Assembly: GCA_963556255.1 (NCBI GenBank)
Contig: OY744607.1
Location: forward strand, 53,242,170-53,306,169
DNA from: Allolobophora icterica
Taxonomy: Eukaryota > Annelida > Clitellata > Crassiclitellata > Lumbricidae
Direction: 5' to 3'
DNA: 64,000 bases
The notes under the pieces were generated by a model that saw only the letters and a program-made list of their open reading frames with translations, did no database searches and was not told the origin of the DNA. Shown one piece after another: positions 1-10,629 of the stretch; within the stretch, counting starts at the first letter, position 1; each line of letters opens with the position of its first letter. The translations under genes and the position numbers were made by a program.

Positions 1-66
1 CGGACAGATGGAGGGAGAGAGAGAGTTCCAATTAAATCTCTGCAATCGAGGAAGCTCCCTCACCAC

Positions 67-448
67 CATAGGCGCCGACTTTTGATTTTGTCTCTGGGTG
101 CCACTGGGTGCATGGGTCCTCCCTCCATTTCCATACCCCCTCCCCTTAGGTAGGTGAGTTTTGGCGGATTTTCGGAGAGAGAAAAGTGTTTTCTTGTCAA
201 GGGTTCCAGCGTTATTTATTTATTTTAAATAATAAATAAATAAATAATTGATTTGTGTACGGGCTGTGACTGTGAGATCATGCAATGTTGGGTATTTGTG
301 TTGTAGTTGTACTTCTAACGTTGTGAGATTATTGCTTAGGTGTAAAAAATTGAATTTGGGGTCCGAATTCTTCTGGGTGCCAGGCACCCACTGAACTTTC
401 TCTCTGGGTGCATTGGCACCCAAGGCCCCCAAGAAGTCGGCGCCTATG
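67..448. mobile_element. hAT-like MITE with perfect 8-bp target duplication
   Basis: A 382-bp non-coding element with terminal inverted repeats CATAGGCGCCGACTT at the left and its complement at the right end. It is flanked on both sides by the same 8 bp, ctcaccac (59-66 and 449-456). An 8-bp duplication with short TIRs is the hallmark of the hAT superfamily. Inside are repeated copies of a TCTGGGTGCC-like motif but no transposase. The minus-strand open frame across it is a by-product. Confidence 0.8.
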
Positions 449-639
449 CTCACCACGACTGGTTCTTGCTTTAGGTATAACCAGAAGGTACGATCAGAGA
501 GACAATCATGTGACCCAGCTGAATAATGGTGAGTCTGGGGAACAAGGACTCATTTATGTATTGTGGTTATTGCAAATGTTATTGTAAAATGTAAACATTT
601 TTACATAGCGACCGTGCATGGCCTCGACCCTGCTCAATT

Positions 640-865
640 TTCAGTGAATTAATCGGATCAGATCCTTCACCAGCGGCTGCTCATTTAAATGGGCGCCACT
701 CCCTTTAAAGTCCCCGTGTACGGACTGTGCAAGCCCGAGATTTAAATCTCTGAATTAGGTCACCTTCGGGAGGCGAACCGCAATCCTGACACTCTATAGC
801 ACAGAGACGCATGAGACGCAGCCTACTCTCTAACCAGTGTAGCCACTACCCACCTGGGTCAACAT
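640..865 (-). repeat. Degenerate tRNA-derived SINE
   Basis: Read on the minus strand, the segment opens with a tRNA-like head (TGGTTAGAGAGTAGGCTG, A-box-like) and has a B-box-like GGTTCGCCTCC further on. The body differs from the two abundant SINE families of this window, so it is either a third family or an old copy. I see no intact tRNA fold and no clear target duplication. Confidence 0.4.
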
Positions 866-1332
866 ATGTACCTTCCCTCCGTAGGATCCTAGCAGACCAG
901 TCTAAGCACTCCACGAAACACAAATTTGTGTAAAAACTGCATTGACGCCAACTTACCACACAGAGAAAGTAAAACAGATAACATCCTTTTCAGTCTTTTG
1001 TAGTCAACGTACAACGAGCTTGAAGAATTAGCAGCTGACAAACCATTTGATCACAGTAGGTAACCCCTATCTCAACATACTGTTCAACTTTGCTATTACA
1101 AATTCATATATACTATTATATCAGAATCAGTTCAATTTTTTTTATTCTGGTCTAGGCCTAACTAGGAAGCAGCGTGCAGACCTACAGGCTCACCGCATGT
1201 GGAACTTTCACGGTGAAGACTTCACCGTTCCGCAATAATCGTCGACACGCTCTAGCTATTCCGTCCAAGCACATCCTAGGCTTTATGTTGATGTCAGAGA
1301 ACATTTATAAAGAAACCACGGTACAATAAGAG
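866..1332. other. Non-coding stretch, nothing recognised
   Basis: No open frame with family resemblance, no clear repeat boundary and no RNA gene was seen. A short frame at 1047-1238 has no recognisable motif. Confidence 0.5.
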
Positions 1333-1340
1333 GACAGGCG

Positions 1341-2302
1341 CAGGCCCGGCCCTACGGTGTGCGGGGCTCAAAGCAGCAAGCGATGAGCGGGCCCTCAAGC
1401 AAAAATGGCATTGCGGAGTTGATTTCCTGCCAATACGGTATTATGTATTAAAATAATACAAAATCGAAAGTAAATGGGTTAATGAACACAAAATGCAAAT
1501 CAGGCTCTTGATAGGTCTATTAGCATTTTACTATGGAAGCAATAATTATGTTTATTTAACTATTTGAATATCTGACAACTGAAAAAGGATCTTAATAATT
1601 AAAATATTTTAGCATCCTTCTAATTGAAAGTTCGTTAGTCACTTTAGATAAGAGCGTGGCCCTGCATGCTTGGATTCAATCTTCTAAAATGCTTTTTAAG
1701 GTTTTATTCAAAAGCAAATCTTGCGAGCTTTGATGGATGCAAAATCCACAGTGTTTCACTATTGTCCTGCAGATCGTTTGCAACATCATTCTCATTTGAC
1801 AAAATACATGTAGCTAAGTTAGCCTTTCGTGAAGCATCGTTGATCGCAAGTAGATTTTTTTGATAAGTTTTAGCTTCGAAAAGCTTTAGTGACAAGAAAA
1901 GCTAGTAAATTTATTCGAAGTGCAATAAGTGCGTCTTGGGAAAATCACTATAAGCTTATATCGACTGTTTATTGTAAGAAATTGCAAAATCTTAACAGGA
2001 TGGTTGTACGTTGCTGCAGGAATCGTAGAACTCAATGATTGCAACTCCTCAGTCAAGTTACCAGAAAAAGACTTAGATCACGGGTCACGTCAAATGGTCA
2101 AATCACGAATTTTTTTTAAATACTGAAGTAACACTTGGCGAATATAAGAGAAACGCGACAAATTGACTGACCGTGTTGTTGCTAAGCGACGTAAGCGTTC
2201 AATCTCATCACAGTAAAAAATTATAGCCAGCAGCGCGGGGCCTCTTGAAAGCGCGGGGCCCAAGGCGGCTGCCTCGTTCGCCTTGCCCTAGGGCCGGGCC
2301 TG
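1341..2302 (-). mobile_element. hAT DNA transposon remnant with perfect 8-bp TSD
   Basis: A 962-bp element with TIRs CAGGCCCGGCCCTA at the left and the complementary end (CAGGCCCGGCCCTAGGG, read from the right). It is flanked by gacaggcg on both sides (1333-1340 and 2303-2310). This matches hAT structure (8-bp TSD, CAG terminus). The minus strand holds a decayed piece of the transposase C-terminus, so the element derives from an autonomous hAT by internal loss. Confidence 0.85.
1704..1945 (-). pseudogene. Decayed hAT transposase C-terminal (dimerisation) segment
   Basis: Translating the minus strand gives SFSKLKLIKK followed by LRSTMLHERL. This is the characteristic hAT C-terminal region (usually S-F-S-x-L-K-L-I-K then L-R-S-x-M). 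A stop lies just before SFSKLK, another follows HERLT, and the reading then resumes in another frame (ANLATCILSNENDVANDLQ). Frameshifts and stops make it non-functional. It lies inside the hAT element with a matching TSD, which agrees with the assignment. Confidence 0.65.
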
Positions 2303-2496
2303 GACAGGCGTCAGCCGACGCACCCAATTCAAATACTGTTATGTCGTTGAAAGCGTGAATATAATGCAGGCGGATTTGAATATGTGTAGTTATGTAATTG
2401 TAAGTGCTTTGTTAGTTTCTCAAAGTGGCGCTATATAAATGTCTAACGGCAATTACTAATTACAACTGTGTTTACCGTTTGAATGTATCAAGACTT

Positions 2497-2730
2497 AGAA
2501 GAGCAGTCCCTTAAGATATAGCCCCGAGGCAGCCATAGGTACGAAGTGTTAGCAATTTCATTTTCTTAGCCTCGGCATATGAGGACGGGTGTCTCGCCGT
2601 CTCATCTTCCCACCGACAGTGTACGGTCAGTGTAGGCTACTCATTACAGCTGATGTGGCTGTGGGGCGCAGGTGGAGCAGATATCTCGAGCTAAATTTTT
2701 GCCCCGGCGTAATGGAACCTTGTATTAAGT
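2497..2730 (-). repeat. tRNA-derived SINE, family S2 (minus orientation)
   Basis: Matches the other S2 copies of this window read in reverse: the 'agcagtcccttaag' end, the 'ctcatcttccca' and 'gacagtgta' middle, then the 'ggtggagcag' segment. The tRNA-like head is truncated. No coding content. Confidence 0.65.
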
Positions 2731-3173
2731 GCTTAAAAACGTTGCATTCCGTCATCTGTCCGCCCTAGTTGGTCAGGGTCTATGTGTGTTTGGGGGCTGA
2801 CCCCTGGTGACCCTTCGATTTGTCTGAGCAACGTTTGCTAAATGATAATGGTTTTGTTGTCAATCACACTACAGGGTGGGAATTGTTGGGGGTTGGAGGT
2901 ACGTTCAACCCCCAGTCTTTCTTAGGACCCCACAGCTAAGTCTTCATTTCACACCCCAGGGGGACGTTTACAACCCCCTCAGTTGTGCTAATGACAGCAA
3001 AATTTCGGTATATCGTTTGGAAAGGTCTGATATTTTGCAGCGTAAGTACGAAAATAAATGAAGAATATAACGATTCTTTGTATTTCCAATTATATCAGAA
3101 GCTTCATAGTTCAATCGATCATGATTTAATTCTAGAACTCCTTTAACGAAGCAATCGAACGTTGATCGAATCT
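2731..3173. other. Non-coding stretch, nothing recognised
   Basis: No gene, RNA or repeat boundary is supported here. A 61-codon frame at 2876-3061 has no motif. Confidence 0.45.
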
Positions 3174-3181
3174 GCTACATG

Positions 3182-3361
3182 CAGGGACGTATCTAGCGTT
3201 GGGCTTGGGGGGGCTTAAGCCCCCCCAAACGAAGTTGAAGCCCCCCCCCAAACAAGTCAAGCCGTTGTATGCTTACGGCTAAAATTCGTATGAACACTGT
3301 GTAAATGTTGCCATGTTCAAGGCTTAAGCCCCCCAAACGAAAAAGCCTAGTTACGTGCCTG
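3182..3361. mobile_element. Short hAT-like MITE with perfect 8-bp TSD
   Basis: A 180-bp element starting CAGGGACGTATCTAG and ending with CTAGTTACGTGCCTG. It is flanked by gctacatg on both sides (3174-3181 and 3362-3369). The interior has poly-G and poly-C tracts around GGCTTAAGCC that can pair across the element. Non-coding and mobilised in trans if at all. Confidence 0.85.
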
Positions 3362-3369
3362 GCTACATG

Positions 3370-4094
3370 CACACTGGCGTAAATTTGTCCAAAATATGGG
3401 GAGGAGGCATTTGGTTATTCATTCTACACTTCTTGCATTGAGTGTACAGTCTATCGCAATTATTGGAGGCACGTGCCCCGGGTCCCCCCCCCGACTCTAC
3501 GCCTATGTAGACCTACATTCACAACATTAACGAAGGCATTTAACGATCTGCGTTAGAAGCTAGATATTAACAATTCGACGCTAATAGAAAGTTAGCCTAT
3601 ACAGTAGGCCTATACATGTAGGTCTGTCGGTCTACTTTCATTTTTAACAGACGTTTACGGTTACGTAGGCTATTCGTGCGCGACATTTTTTTATAATTAT
3701 TCTTCGTTTAATATCTTCAAACTGACAATAACGCAGTATGATTACAAATCAGTATGAACGGATGATAACAAGTTATTACAGGAGTCGAATTTTACTGTAG
3801 GGCCTACACGGCAGCCATGCAAGGCGCCCATCACGTCCTACATCTCATTTTAACAACGCGCCATCTCGCGAATGAAAGGCTGAGTTGACCTAAATTTGAG
3901 GAGGTTGCGGGAAGCGATCCCGCTACCTCTTGCTCCTCACGCCAGTGATGTTACCACTACTCTATGGACCCCCCCATTTATCAAAAGTTCAAAACTTTAG
4001 TCTTGCAATATTAGAAACTTTGGAAACTGAAACACGCGTGCATTCGGCATTGTATAGACGAGTTCACGGAAACGGGATAGGCTTATTCCTAGTA
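3370..4094. other. Non-coding stretch with TAGGCCTA palindromes
   Basis: No gene seen. The left 140 bp could be another small inverted-repeat element (ACTGGCGTAAATTT near 3373 against GACTCTACGCC near 3490), but I found no matching target duplication. The palindrome TAGGCCTA occurs repeatedly (for example near 3605 and 3613). Confidence 0.4.
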
Positions 4095-4283
4095 CATACG
4101 TCCAGAGGCGTAGCTAGGGGGGGCAGGGGGGCATGTGCCCCCGGGCGCCAAAGGAAGGGGGCGCCAAAATGAGGGTTAACAATTAATATTTTTTCTTTAT
4201 TTTGCTGTAATTTTAACTATTTATTCAATAAATTATAAGATTTAATTTTGGCGCCCCAAAAATGTCCAGTTATATGGAGCGCT

Positions 4284-4328
4284 AAATGGGGCGCCAAAAT
4301 CATCAGAGATGATTTTGGCGCCCCATTT
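4284..4328. repeat. Perfect 21-bp hairpin
   Basis: Arms 4284-4304 and 4308-4328 are exact reverse complements around the loop AGA. The arm contains GGGGCGCCAAAA, the same motif as in the subterminal region of the surrounding hAT element. It is probably a subterminal transposase-binding repeat that was inverted. Confidence 0.85.
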
Positions 4329-5085
4329 TCAACTTCTTTGTTTGGGAAACTTTTAACCAGCTGGAATGAATAGCTGCATTCTGCTGCATCCTTGGCCTAG
4401 GGAGGGCGGTGGTATGCAGTATGCTGCCCCGGTAGGAGTAGCATCTGTCCACGTGCGCATGGGCTGCCTGAGAGTTAATCTAACTCGGCCCGGCTTGGCT
4501 CTTGCGCCCCATAATTAGGGTATGGAATATTACAGTAGGCATCATGGACACAGGGCGACTGCTGGTGCTGGCTGCTGTATCCAACTCGGCAGCTGATGGC
4601 TACAGGGGCTCTGGAGTGATATGTTTACTTTATTGGGCCAAGAGGTCAAAATTACAAGCTAATTTTCAATAAGGCAGACATGCAATCTTAGTCTGAGCGT
4701 GTAGACCGAATTATCAGAGCCCACGGTATAAGTCAGTAAGTACTCGCAGTTTAGCTATCTTGGATTTCAATTCTGAAGCATTAGGATAAAATAAAACAAA
4801 TATGTACCATCTGCTGCTGTAAGATATTATTTTAAATTTTTACATTTTTCAGTTAAATAGTGGTAAATGTAAATGTAATGTAAATGTAAATCTCCGAAAT
4901 CTCTCAGCGCCACTCAAAAGCCACGTCATGGAGACCAGCTTATTCACCGGCGCTATTATCAAATCAAGTCCGTAATAGCCATGTCCGCCTTGTCCGTTCC
5001 GGTGCCAGGTCAGAGTCCGGGGAGGTCAAGCCGAGGAGACAGCAGGGTGCTACGGTGGTAATCGGTGATGATATCTTACAGCCAT

Positions 5086-5310
5086 ATGCCAGGAAAAAAA
5101 CTAAGTGAAGCTGAGGGCCGTAAAAGAAAGAAAGAAGCTGAGAAGACATAAAAAGTCTAGTAGGTCTTCATTTCTGGCAAGTTTTCTTTAAAAAGCCAAG
5201 ATGACAGAAGCTGAAGCTGAAAACTCCAACTCTTCAAAATCCGAAGACGGTGGAAGCGGATATCAACCACCTGTTTTAGAACATGAGATGGTTGACAGGG
5301 GTTGAACCAT
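5086..5310 (+). pseudogene. Decayed N-terminus of hAT transposase (TTF/ZMYM-like)
   Basis: A frame opening at ATG 5086 gives MPGKKLSEAEGRKRKKEAEKT and then a stop at 5149. The KKLSxAExRKRKKE block is typical of the N-terminus of hAT transposases that carry a TTF-type zinc finger. A second frame from ATG 5201 (MTEAEAENSNSS) is acidic and also soon ends. The zinc finger and catalytic domains are absent. Relic inside the element. Confidence 0.5.
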
Positions 5311-6359
5311 ACCAAGACCACAACACGGAGGAAAGCATGGTTCAGACAGATGTTACTGACTATGCCGAGGAAAACATCGCGGATGTCGTTGTTGAACAGG
5401 TTCAAAAAGACGTCGAACTTGCTAAAAGTGACGGAGACAATGAGAGTTATGAGACTGAAGAATCTTCTGTTAAAGAAGCTGATGATAATCCAAGAAAAAT
5501 TAATCTTTTGCAGACTATAGGCTATGTCTACGAGTTTAGGACAGTCATATGTATAATTTGAATTTATTGACTTTTTAAAAACAATGTCTACGATCGTATA
5601 TAGATTTTCAGAACCTAATTATACCACACTATCAATTTGTAGTTTTGATATTTTATGTCATTAAAATTTAAATTGCCATTCGATGTATTTGGAAAATGTG
5701 AACCGTGGGGGGGGGCGCCAATTTCATAGTTCGCCCCCGGGCGCAAAATATCCTAGCTACGCCGCTGCATACGTCATACATGTAGGCCTATAATAGGCCT
5801 ATATTGAAGGCGGACTCTATGTCACATTCTAGCTGTAGGCCTACCTTTCTATGTTTAGCAACTTTTCTAGAAACATCCGGTTCAGGATTGTTGTTATCGG
5901 AAATGCTTGTTTTTCACTGTTGTAAATTAAACACATAGAGACCCATGTTTTAAACTATTACACGTATCACTTATTTTTTTAACACAGAGTCAAAATATTC
6001 ATGCACAACGGATTTGCAGTAGGCCTACTTGTATGAAAGTTTATGATGGCTTCAAGCAGTTCGCGGTGAATAAGCTGGTCTCTGACGCGCCTTGTGTGCA
6101 GCGGCGTAACTTTGGTCTAGAAATTGGAGGGGTACCAAATTTCGCATCGTTTCCCCTTCAAGACTGTTAAATAATTATAATGGCCCCCAATGAATCTATA
6201 TTTGGCGCCATTTATGCGCAATTCCGAATAATGATGATGATGATGATAACAATAAAAATAAATAGGCCCTATAATAGGCCCTTAATATTGATAATAAGCA
6301 TAATAATAATTATAACAATAACAATAACAATTATATAATAATAATGACAATAATTATAA

Positions 6360-7135
6360 TAATAATTTAAAATTACTAACAATAGACGTTTTCATTATTG
6401 AAAAGACGTGTTTCGATCATAATGGTGACGTAACAATATCCCTTTATTCTCTAAATTTAAACTTAGGCCTAATAACATTTTATAGACTTTTTCATAATTG
6501 AAGTGATGTAATAAGGCCTTTATTGTCAAAATCTAAAAATTCTAATTATAGACGTGTTTTTCTTAATAGAAATGACGTAGGCTTACGTAACAATTGCTAT
6601 TCTTTTATTCTTTATAACTTTAAGCTTAATAACAATATACTTTTTCATAATTTAGGTAACGTAACCAAGGCCTTTATTCTCTAAATCCGAGATTAAAAAT
6701 AATAGACGTTTTAACAATTGGAATAACGTAGGCGGCAGGCCTAACAATAAACCTCTATTTTCTAAATTTAAAGTTATAACAGTGACGTAACAAAGGCCTT
6801 ATTCCCTAAATGCAAACGTATAATGACAATACCTACACTTGTCGATAATTGAAGTGACGTAACAAAGGCCTTTATTGTATACATCTAAACATCTATACAT
6901 ATAGTTTCCATATAGTGTCCGTCTGTCGGGTGGACGCTACGTCACAAACGGGTTCTGTTCTATTGTGAAACATAAACCTGTCGTCTTGACGACGGCGATC
7001 TTGGCGACGGTGATAATCAACAATACATATTTATAGACCTATAATATGACGTCATAATTATGACGGGCAAATACACTAGTTACTAAATGATGTTTGATAA
7101 TTGACGTGACGCAACAAAGGCCTTTATATGTGGCA
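6360..7135. repeat. Imperfect tandem array (~100 bp) around GTGACGTAAC
   Basis: At least six diverged units share the order: (A)ATAGACGTTTT or TTTTCATAATTG, AGTGACGTAACAA, AGGCCTTTATT, CTAAA. Spacing is roughly 90-120 bp. The unit carries a CRE-like GACGTAAC core and the AGGCCT palindrome. Intergenic and non-coding. A lone hAT-like end (CAGCGGCGTAACTTTGG) lies just upstream at 6099 without a partner. The rest of 5776-7458 shows no gene. Confidence 0.65.
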
Positions 7136-7535
7136 CTCGGATTTTTTGGAGCATTACATTATATGCGTCGAGCCTGACGTCATATCTCGCCTATTTCGAA
7201 CCTTGGATATATCGAACTGTTGACGATGGTTCCTGGAGGTTCGATATACCGGTTTTGCTGTATTTTACTTTTGAGTCTCTGACAAAAAGAAGAAATTTCC
7301 ATGGTGTATACATTTTGCAAAATATGGATAAAATGTTCAACCCCCCCGTCTTTTTTCTACAATTCCCACACAGTTACATTGGACATTGCTTAGGCTTGAG
7401 CAGAAAGTGCTTACCTACCTTTAGTTTCTTCCAGTGGCACTAGGCCTAATACGAATCTCCTAATTACAGTGCTTTTTTCAGCCGGAACGGCGTTCCGGCA
7501 CCTTTTTTCAGCTACTAAAAAATAATTTATTTATT

Positions 7536-9182
7536 TTAACCCTTTCATGGGCACTGGAAAGTATTCTTCCCACTAATTTGGGTTATATCGTGGGCCATGG
7601 GAAACGTGTTTCCCACTTTTAGCTGTGCGTATACAGATATGTCTATGCTCAGAGATGGCGTGTAATTCCTATGGCGCACACCTCTTAGTTACCGTGGGCG
7701 TGGTAACGTATCTAAATATAGATATCAATGGTAGTCGTTGTTGTTGTTAGTTTCGTGGTACCGGCCCGCTATTCCGGGGGTCCGCTATTCCGAGGGTCCG
7801 CTATTCCGGGGGTCCGCTATTCCGGGGATTCGCCAGAATATACATACCTACAACATACATACATACATACATACATACATACATACAAACGTACATACAT
7901 ACATACATACAAACATGCACGTACGTACATACATACATACAAACATACAAGCACACGTACAAACACACATGCATGTACATACATATATAAAAACGTATAT
8001 ACATGCATGTCTGTACATTATTACATGTATGTACATACATGCATACATCAATCAATCAATCAATCAATCATAAATTTATATAGCGCCTCTTCAAGAGTTC
8101 TACTCAGAGGCGCTCCAAAAACGCCTCTGAGTAGAAATGTCTTCTGTATGTATGCACATGTATGAAATGAAAATCGCCTCTCCTCAAATACACACGTAAC
8201 TACATGCATACATAGATACATGTATGTACACATACATTTCGTACGTACATACACACGTACATAGATATACACGTAAATGCATACATACAGACATCCATAC
8301 ATACATCAACAAGTACATACATACATACATACATGTACATACATACATACATGCATACATACATACATACACACATACATAAAAACATACATACATATAC
8401 GTACATACATACATAGATACACGTATATACATACATAAATGCATGTACATACATACATGAATGTACAACATACATAAATACACATACATACAAACGTACA
8501 TATATACATACATACATTCATGTATGTATGTATATATGCATGTATGTATCGTGTGTATGTATGTATGTATGTATGTATGTACGTTTGTATGTATGTATGT
8601 ATGTATGTATATAAGTAAGTGCGTGTGTATCTATGTGTGTATGCATGCATGTATGTATGTATGTATGTACGTGTGTATATATTTGTGTATGTATGTACGT
8701 GTCTATGTATGTATGTACCTGTGTATGTATGCATATATATATGTGTATGTATGTATGTATGTATTTACGTGTGTATGTATGTATGTGCATTAGGTATGTA
8801 TGTATGTACGTGTGTATGTAGGTATGTATGTATGCACATGTATGTATGTACGTGTGTATGTATGTACGCGTGTATGTATGTATGTATGTATGTATGTATG
8901 TATGTATGTATGTATAGATGTAGGTATGTATGTGTGTATGTATGTATATATGCATGTATATGTGTATGTATGTATGTAAATTCCGGCGTTCAGTGTAGTT
9001 AGAATTGCGCTGACCTTCGTGGGCGCTGGGAAGTATATTTCCCATCATTTGCTAAATTAATTTTCCTTCTGAATATGGAATTATAAAAGTTACTAGTCAA
9101 AAGGTCTTATTTTTGTATGATTTTAGCAATGAAAACCCGCTTTGCACTATGGATGTAAAAAATGTGCCCATGAAAGGGTTAA
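7536..9182. mobile_element. piggyBac-like element with TTAA target duplication
   Basis: TTAA at 7536-7539 and at 9179-9182 bracket perfect 15-bp TIRs CCCTTTCATGGGCAC and GTGCCCATGAAAGGG. TTAA duplication and a CCC terminus fit the piggyBac superfamily. The sister MITE at 32967-33201 has a single TTAA at the equivalent place, so the empty site is visible. The inside is almost wholly a CATA/TGTA microsatellite, and no transposase was seen. GGGAAGTAT..TTCCCA subterminal motifs occur at both ends. Confidence 0.82.
7845..8985. repeat. Long mirrored microsatellite (CATA)n then (TGTA)n
   Basis: From about 7845 to 8510 the plus strand is an imperfect ACAT repeat. From about 8518 to 8985 it is the complementary ATGT repeat, so the block can fold on itself. 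A 100-bp island at 8060-8165 breaks it and contains a hairpin (CTACTCAGAGGCG with its complement). The many open frames here are repeat artefacts. Confidence 0.9.
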
Positions 9183-9372
9183 TAATTAAAACAATAATTT
9201 AGTTATTTTAATTTCACTGTTTTTGAACTGTTTTCAGTATTTATTGAGACCCCTCCCAACCCCCAATCCCGTTTTTCTCGTGATTTTAGCCAGCCTATAA
9301 TTGTTGCGTTCCGGAACCCTATTGTTCCAATCCGGAACCTTTTTTTCTAGAAAAAAAAGCACTGCCCAATTA

Positions 9373-10040
9373 CAATTCCAATCAACTCGCTTGGTCCAGT
9401 GCAATATTGCAGATTTTAATTCTTTATGTGCTCAAAATCTTGTTATAATGCAGTACAATGACCCAGATAATTATTTTTACAGTGTGACGATTTTTACGTT
9501 ACTGCAATAATTGTAATTAGCAATTGCAATTCTTAATTATAATTAGCAACTGTAATTAGCAATTGTAATTGGTACCCCTATTTGTAATTCAACTTCTTCC
9601 GGCTCTCTGCCTCCCTTTGCAGGTTCGGATGTCCAATGTCGCCGTTCGTCGCGTTGTTTATCCCTCTCTTCAGCTCGCTAGAACCGTCCTACATTATCTA
9701 ATCTAATAGCATCACTCGACGTCTTCCTCTCGTCCTTTTCCCTTCCATTGGTGTTGTAATTAGCAGTTTTAATTAATAACTTCTACGGCGCCAGTGTCTC
9801 ATGCACTTCATGGCATTAACCGTAGCCATCGCAACACGATCCACTGTGCATAGAGATTTGACAAGACTAGGCCTGCATCCATCAGCTTAAAAACTTAAGT
9901 TACCAGACGACATCGTTAACTTTGGTGTGGTTAGTTACACAAATCATTGCTACACTGCAACAGGGAAATCGGTGACCAGAGAGCAAGAACAGGCAACCTT
10001 CTCAATAGGGAACGTTTTACAGAAGTAGAGTGCAGATGCT
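9373..10040. other. Non-coding intergenic stretch
   Basis: Contains short TAATTGCAATTA-like repeats (9500-9570) and, near 9774-9830, a fragment of the dispersed repeat R3 in minus orientation. No gene recognised. Confidence 0.45.
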
Positions 10041-10044
10041 TTCT

Positions 10045-10400
10045 GGGCACAGTAGCCCAGTGGATAGATCGCTCAGCCTATGTAACAAAGAGTACAGGTT
10101 CCAGCCTCCACTGAAGCGGCAACTGCGCAAGGACCTTGAGCAAGTACTTAACCCAGAATTGCTCGGTGCCATCGATGTTCTGTCGTATGGTCATATGTCC
10201 ACTGATGAACTTTGAAAGAGTGGCAGTATTAAATTGATATCGGATATCAATCCATATGAACTGGTATCAATATCAGTCGTGTTGTATTGTTTAGTATTGT
10301 ATTGTATCATGGACCTTGAGCAAGTCTTTCACTCCAAATTGCTCACTGTCATCGATGTTCTGTCGTATGGTCGTGTGTGCACTTCTGAACTTTGAAAGAG
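10045..10400 (+). repeat. SINE S1 copy plus a partial second copy
   Basis: 10045-10215 has the S1 tRNA-like head (CAGTAGCCCAGTGGATAGATCG, then B-box-like GGTTCCAGCCT) and the body 'ggaccttgagcaagta'. 10305-10400 repeats the body only (ggaccttgagcaagtct through gaactttgaaagag). The two share GATGTTCTGTCGTATGGTC, a local variant of the S1 tail. Confidence 0.65.
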
Positions 10401-10629
10401 CAGCAGTGTCAAATACAGTTGTGTTGTATTGTATTGGTTCGGTTAGTTGAAACAGTGAAATAAAGAAAACATTGTTAAGCAGTCTGAAATCAGGAAAGCT
10501 GTTCACTAGGAAACACAGCCAGAGCCACAGGGAGCAATGGAAGAGATTTCAACCCTTCGTGAAAGCCACATTTGCCAAAGCGCAACTATTACTAAATCCA
10601 CAAGTCAGTGCCTGAAATACTTCGAAGTG

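Larger units (their letters stand above)
4103..5767 (+). mobile_element. hAT DNA transposon remnant with perfect 8-bp TSD
   Basis: A 1665-bp element beginning CAGAGGCGTAGCTAGG and ending with the complement of CAGCGGCGTAGCTAGG (15 of 16 TIR positions agree). It is flanked by catacgtc on both sides (4095-4102 and 5768-5775). Subterminal GGGCGCCAA motifs repeat at both ends. The interior retains the start of a hAT transposase with an acidic, charged N-terminus, broken by stops. Confidence 0.88.
7467..9364. mobile_element. hAT-like MITE interrupted by a second transposon
   Basis: Outer ends are CAGTGCTTTTTTC (7467) and its complement ending GCACTG (9364), with near-identical 8-bp flanks cctaatta and cccaatta (7 of 8). 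A shorter copy of the same element lies at 32967-33201. Removing the insert at 7536-9182 reduces this copy to about the same length. Both copies carry CCGGAACGGCGTTCCGG-type inverted motifs. Non-coding. Confidence 0.8.

Noticed and set aside
3371..3506. Another small hAT element
   Set aside because: The ends are only loosely complementary and the flanking 8-mers (tacatgca and tagaccta) do not match.
7728..9048. Open frames of 60-176 codons on both strands made of Y/T/H/I or V/C/M repeats
   Set aside because: They read through the CATA/TGTA microsatellite, where a 4-bp period keeps all frames open. No start context or domain.
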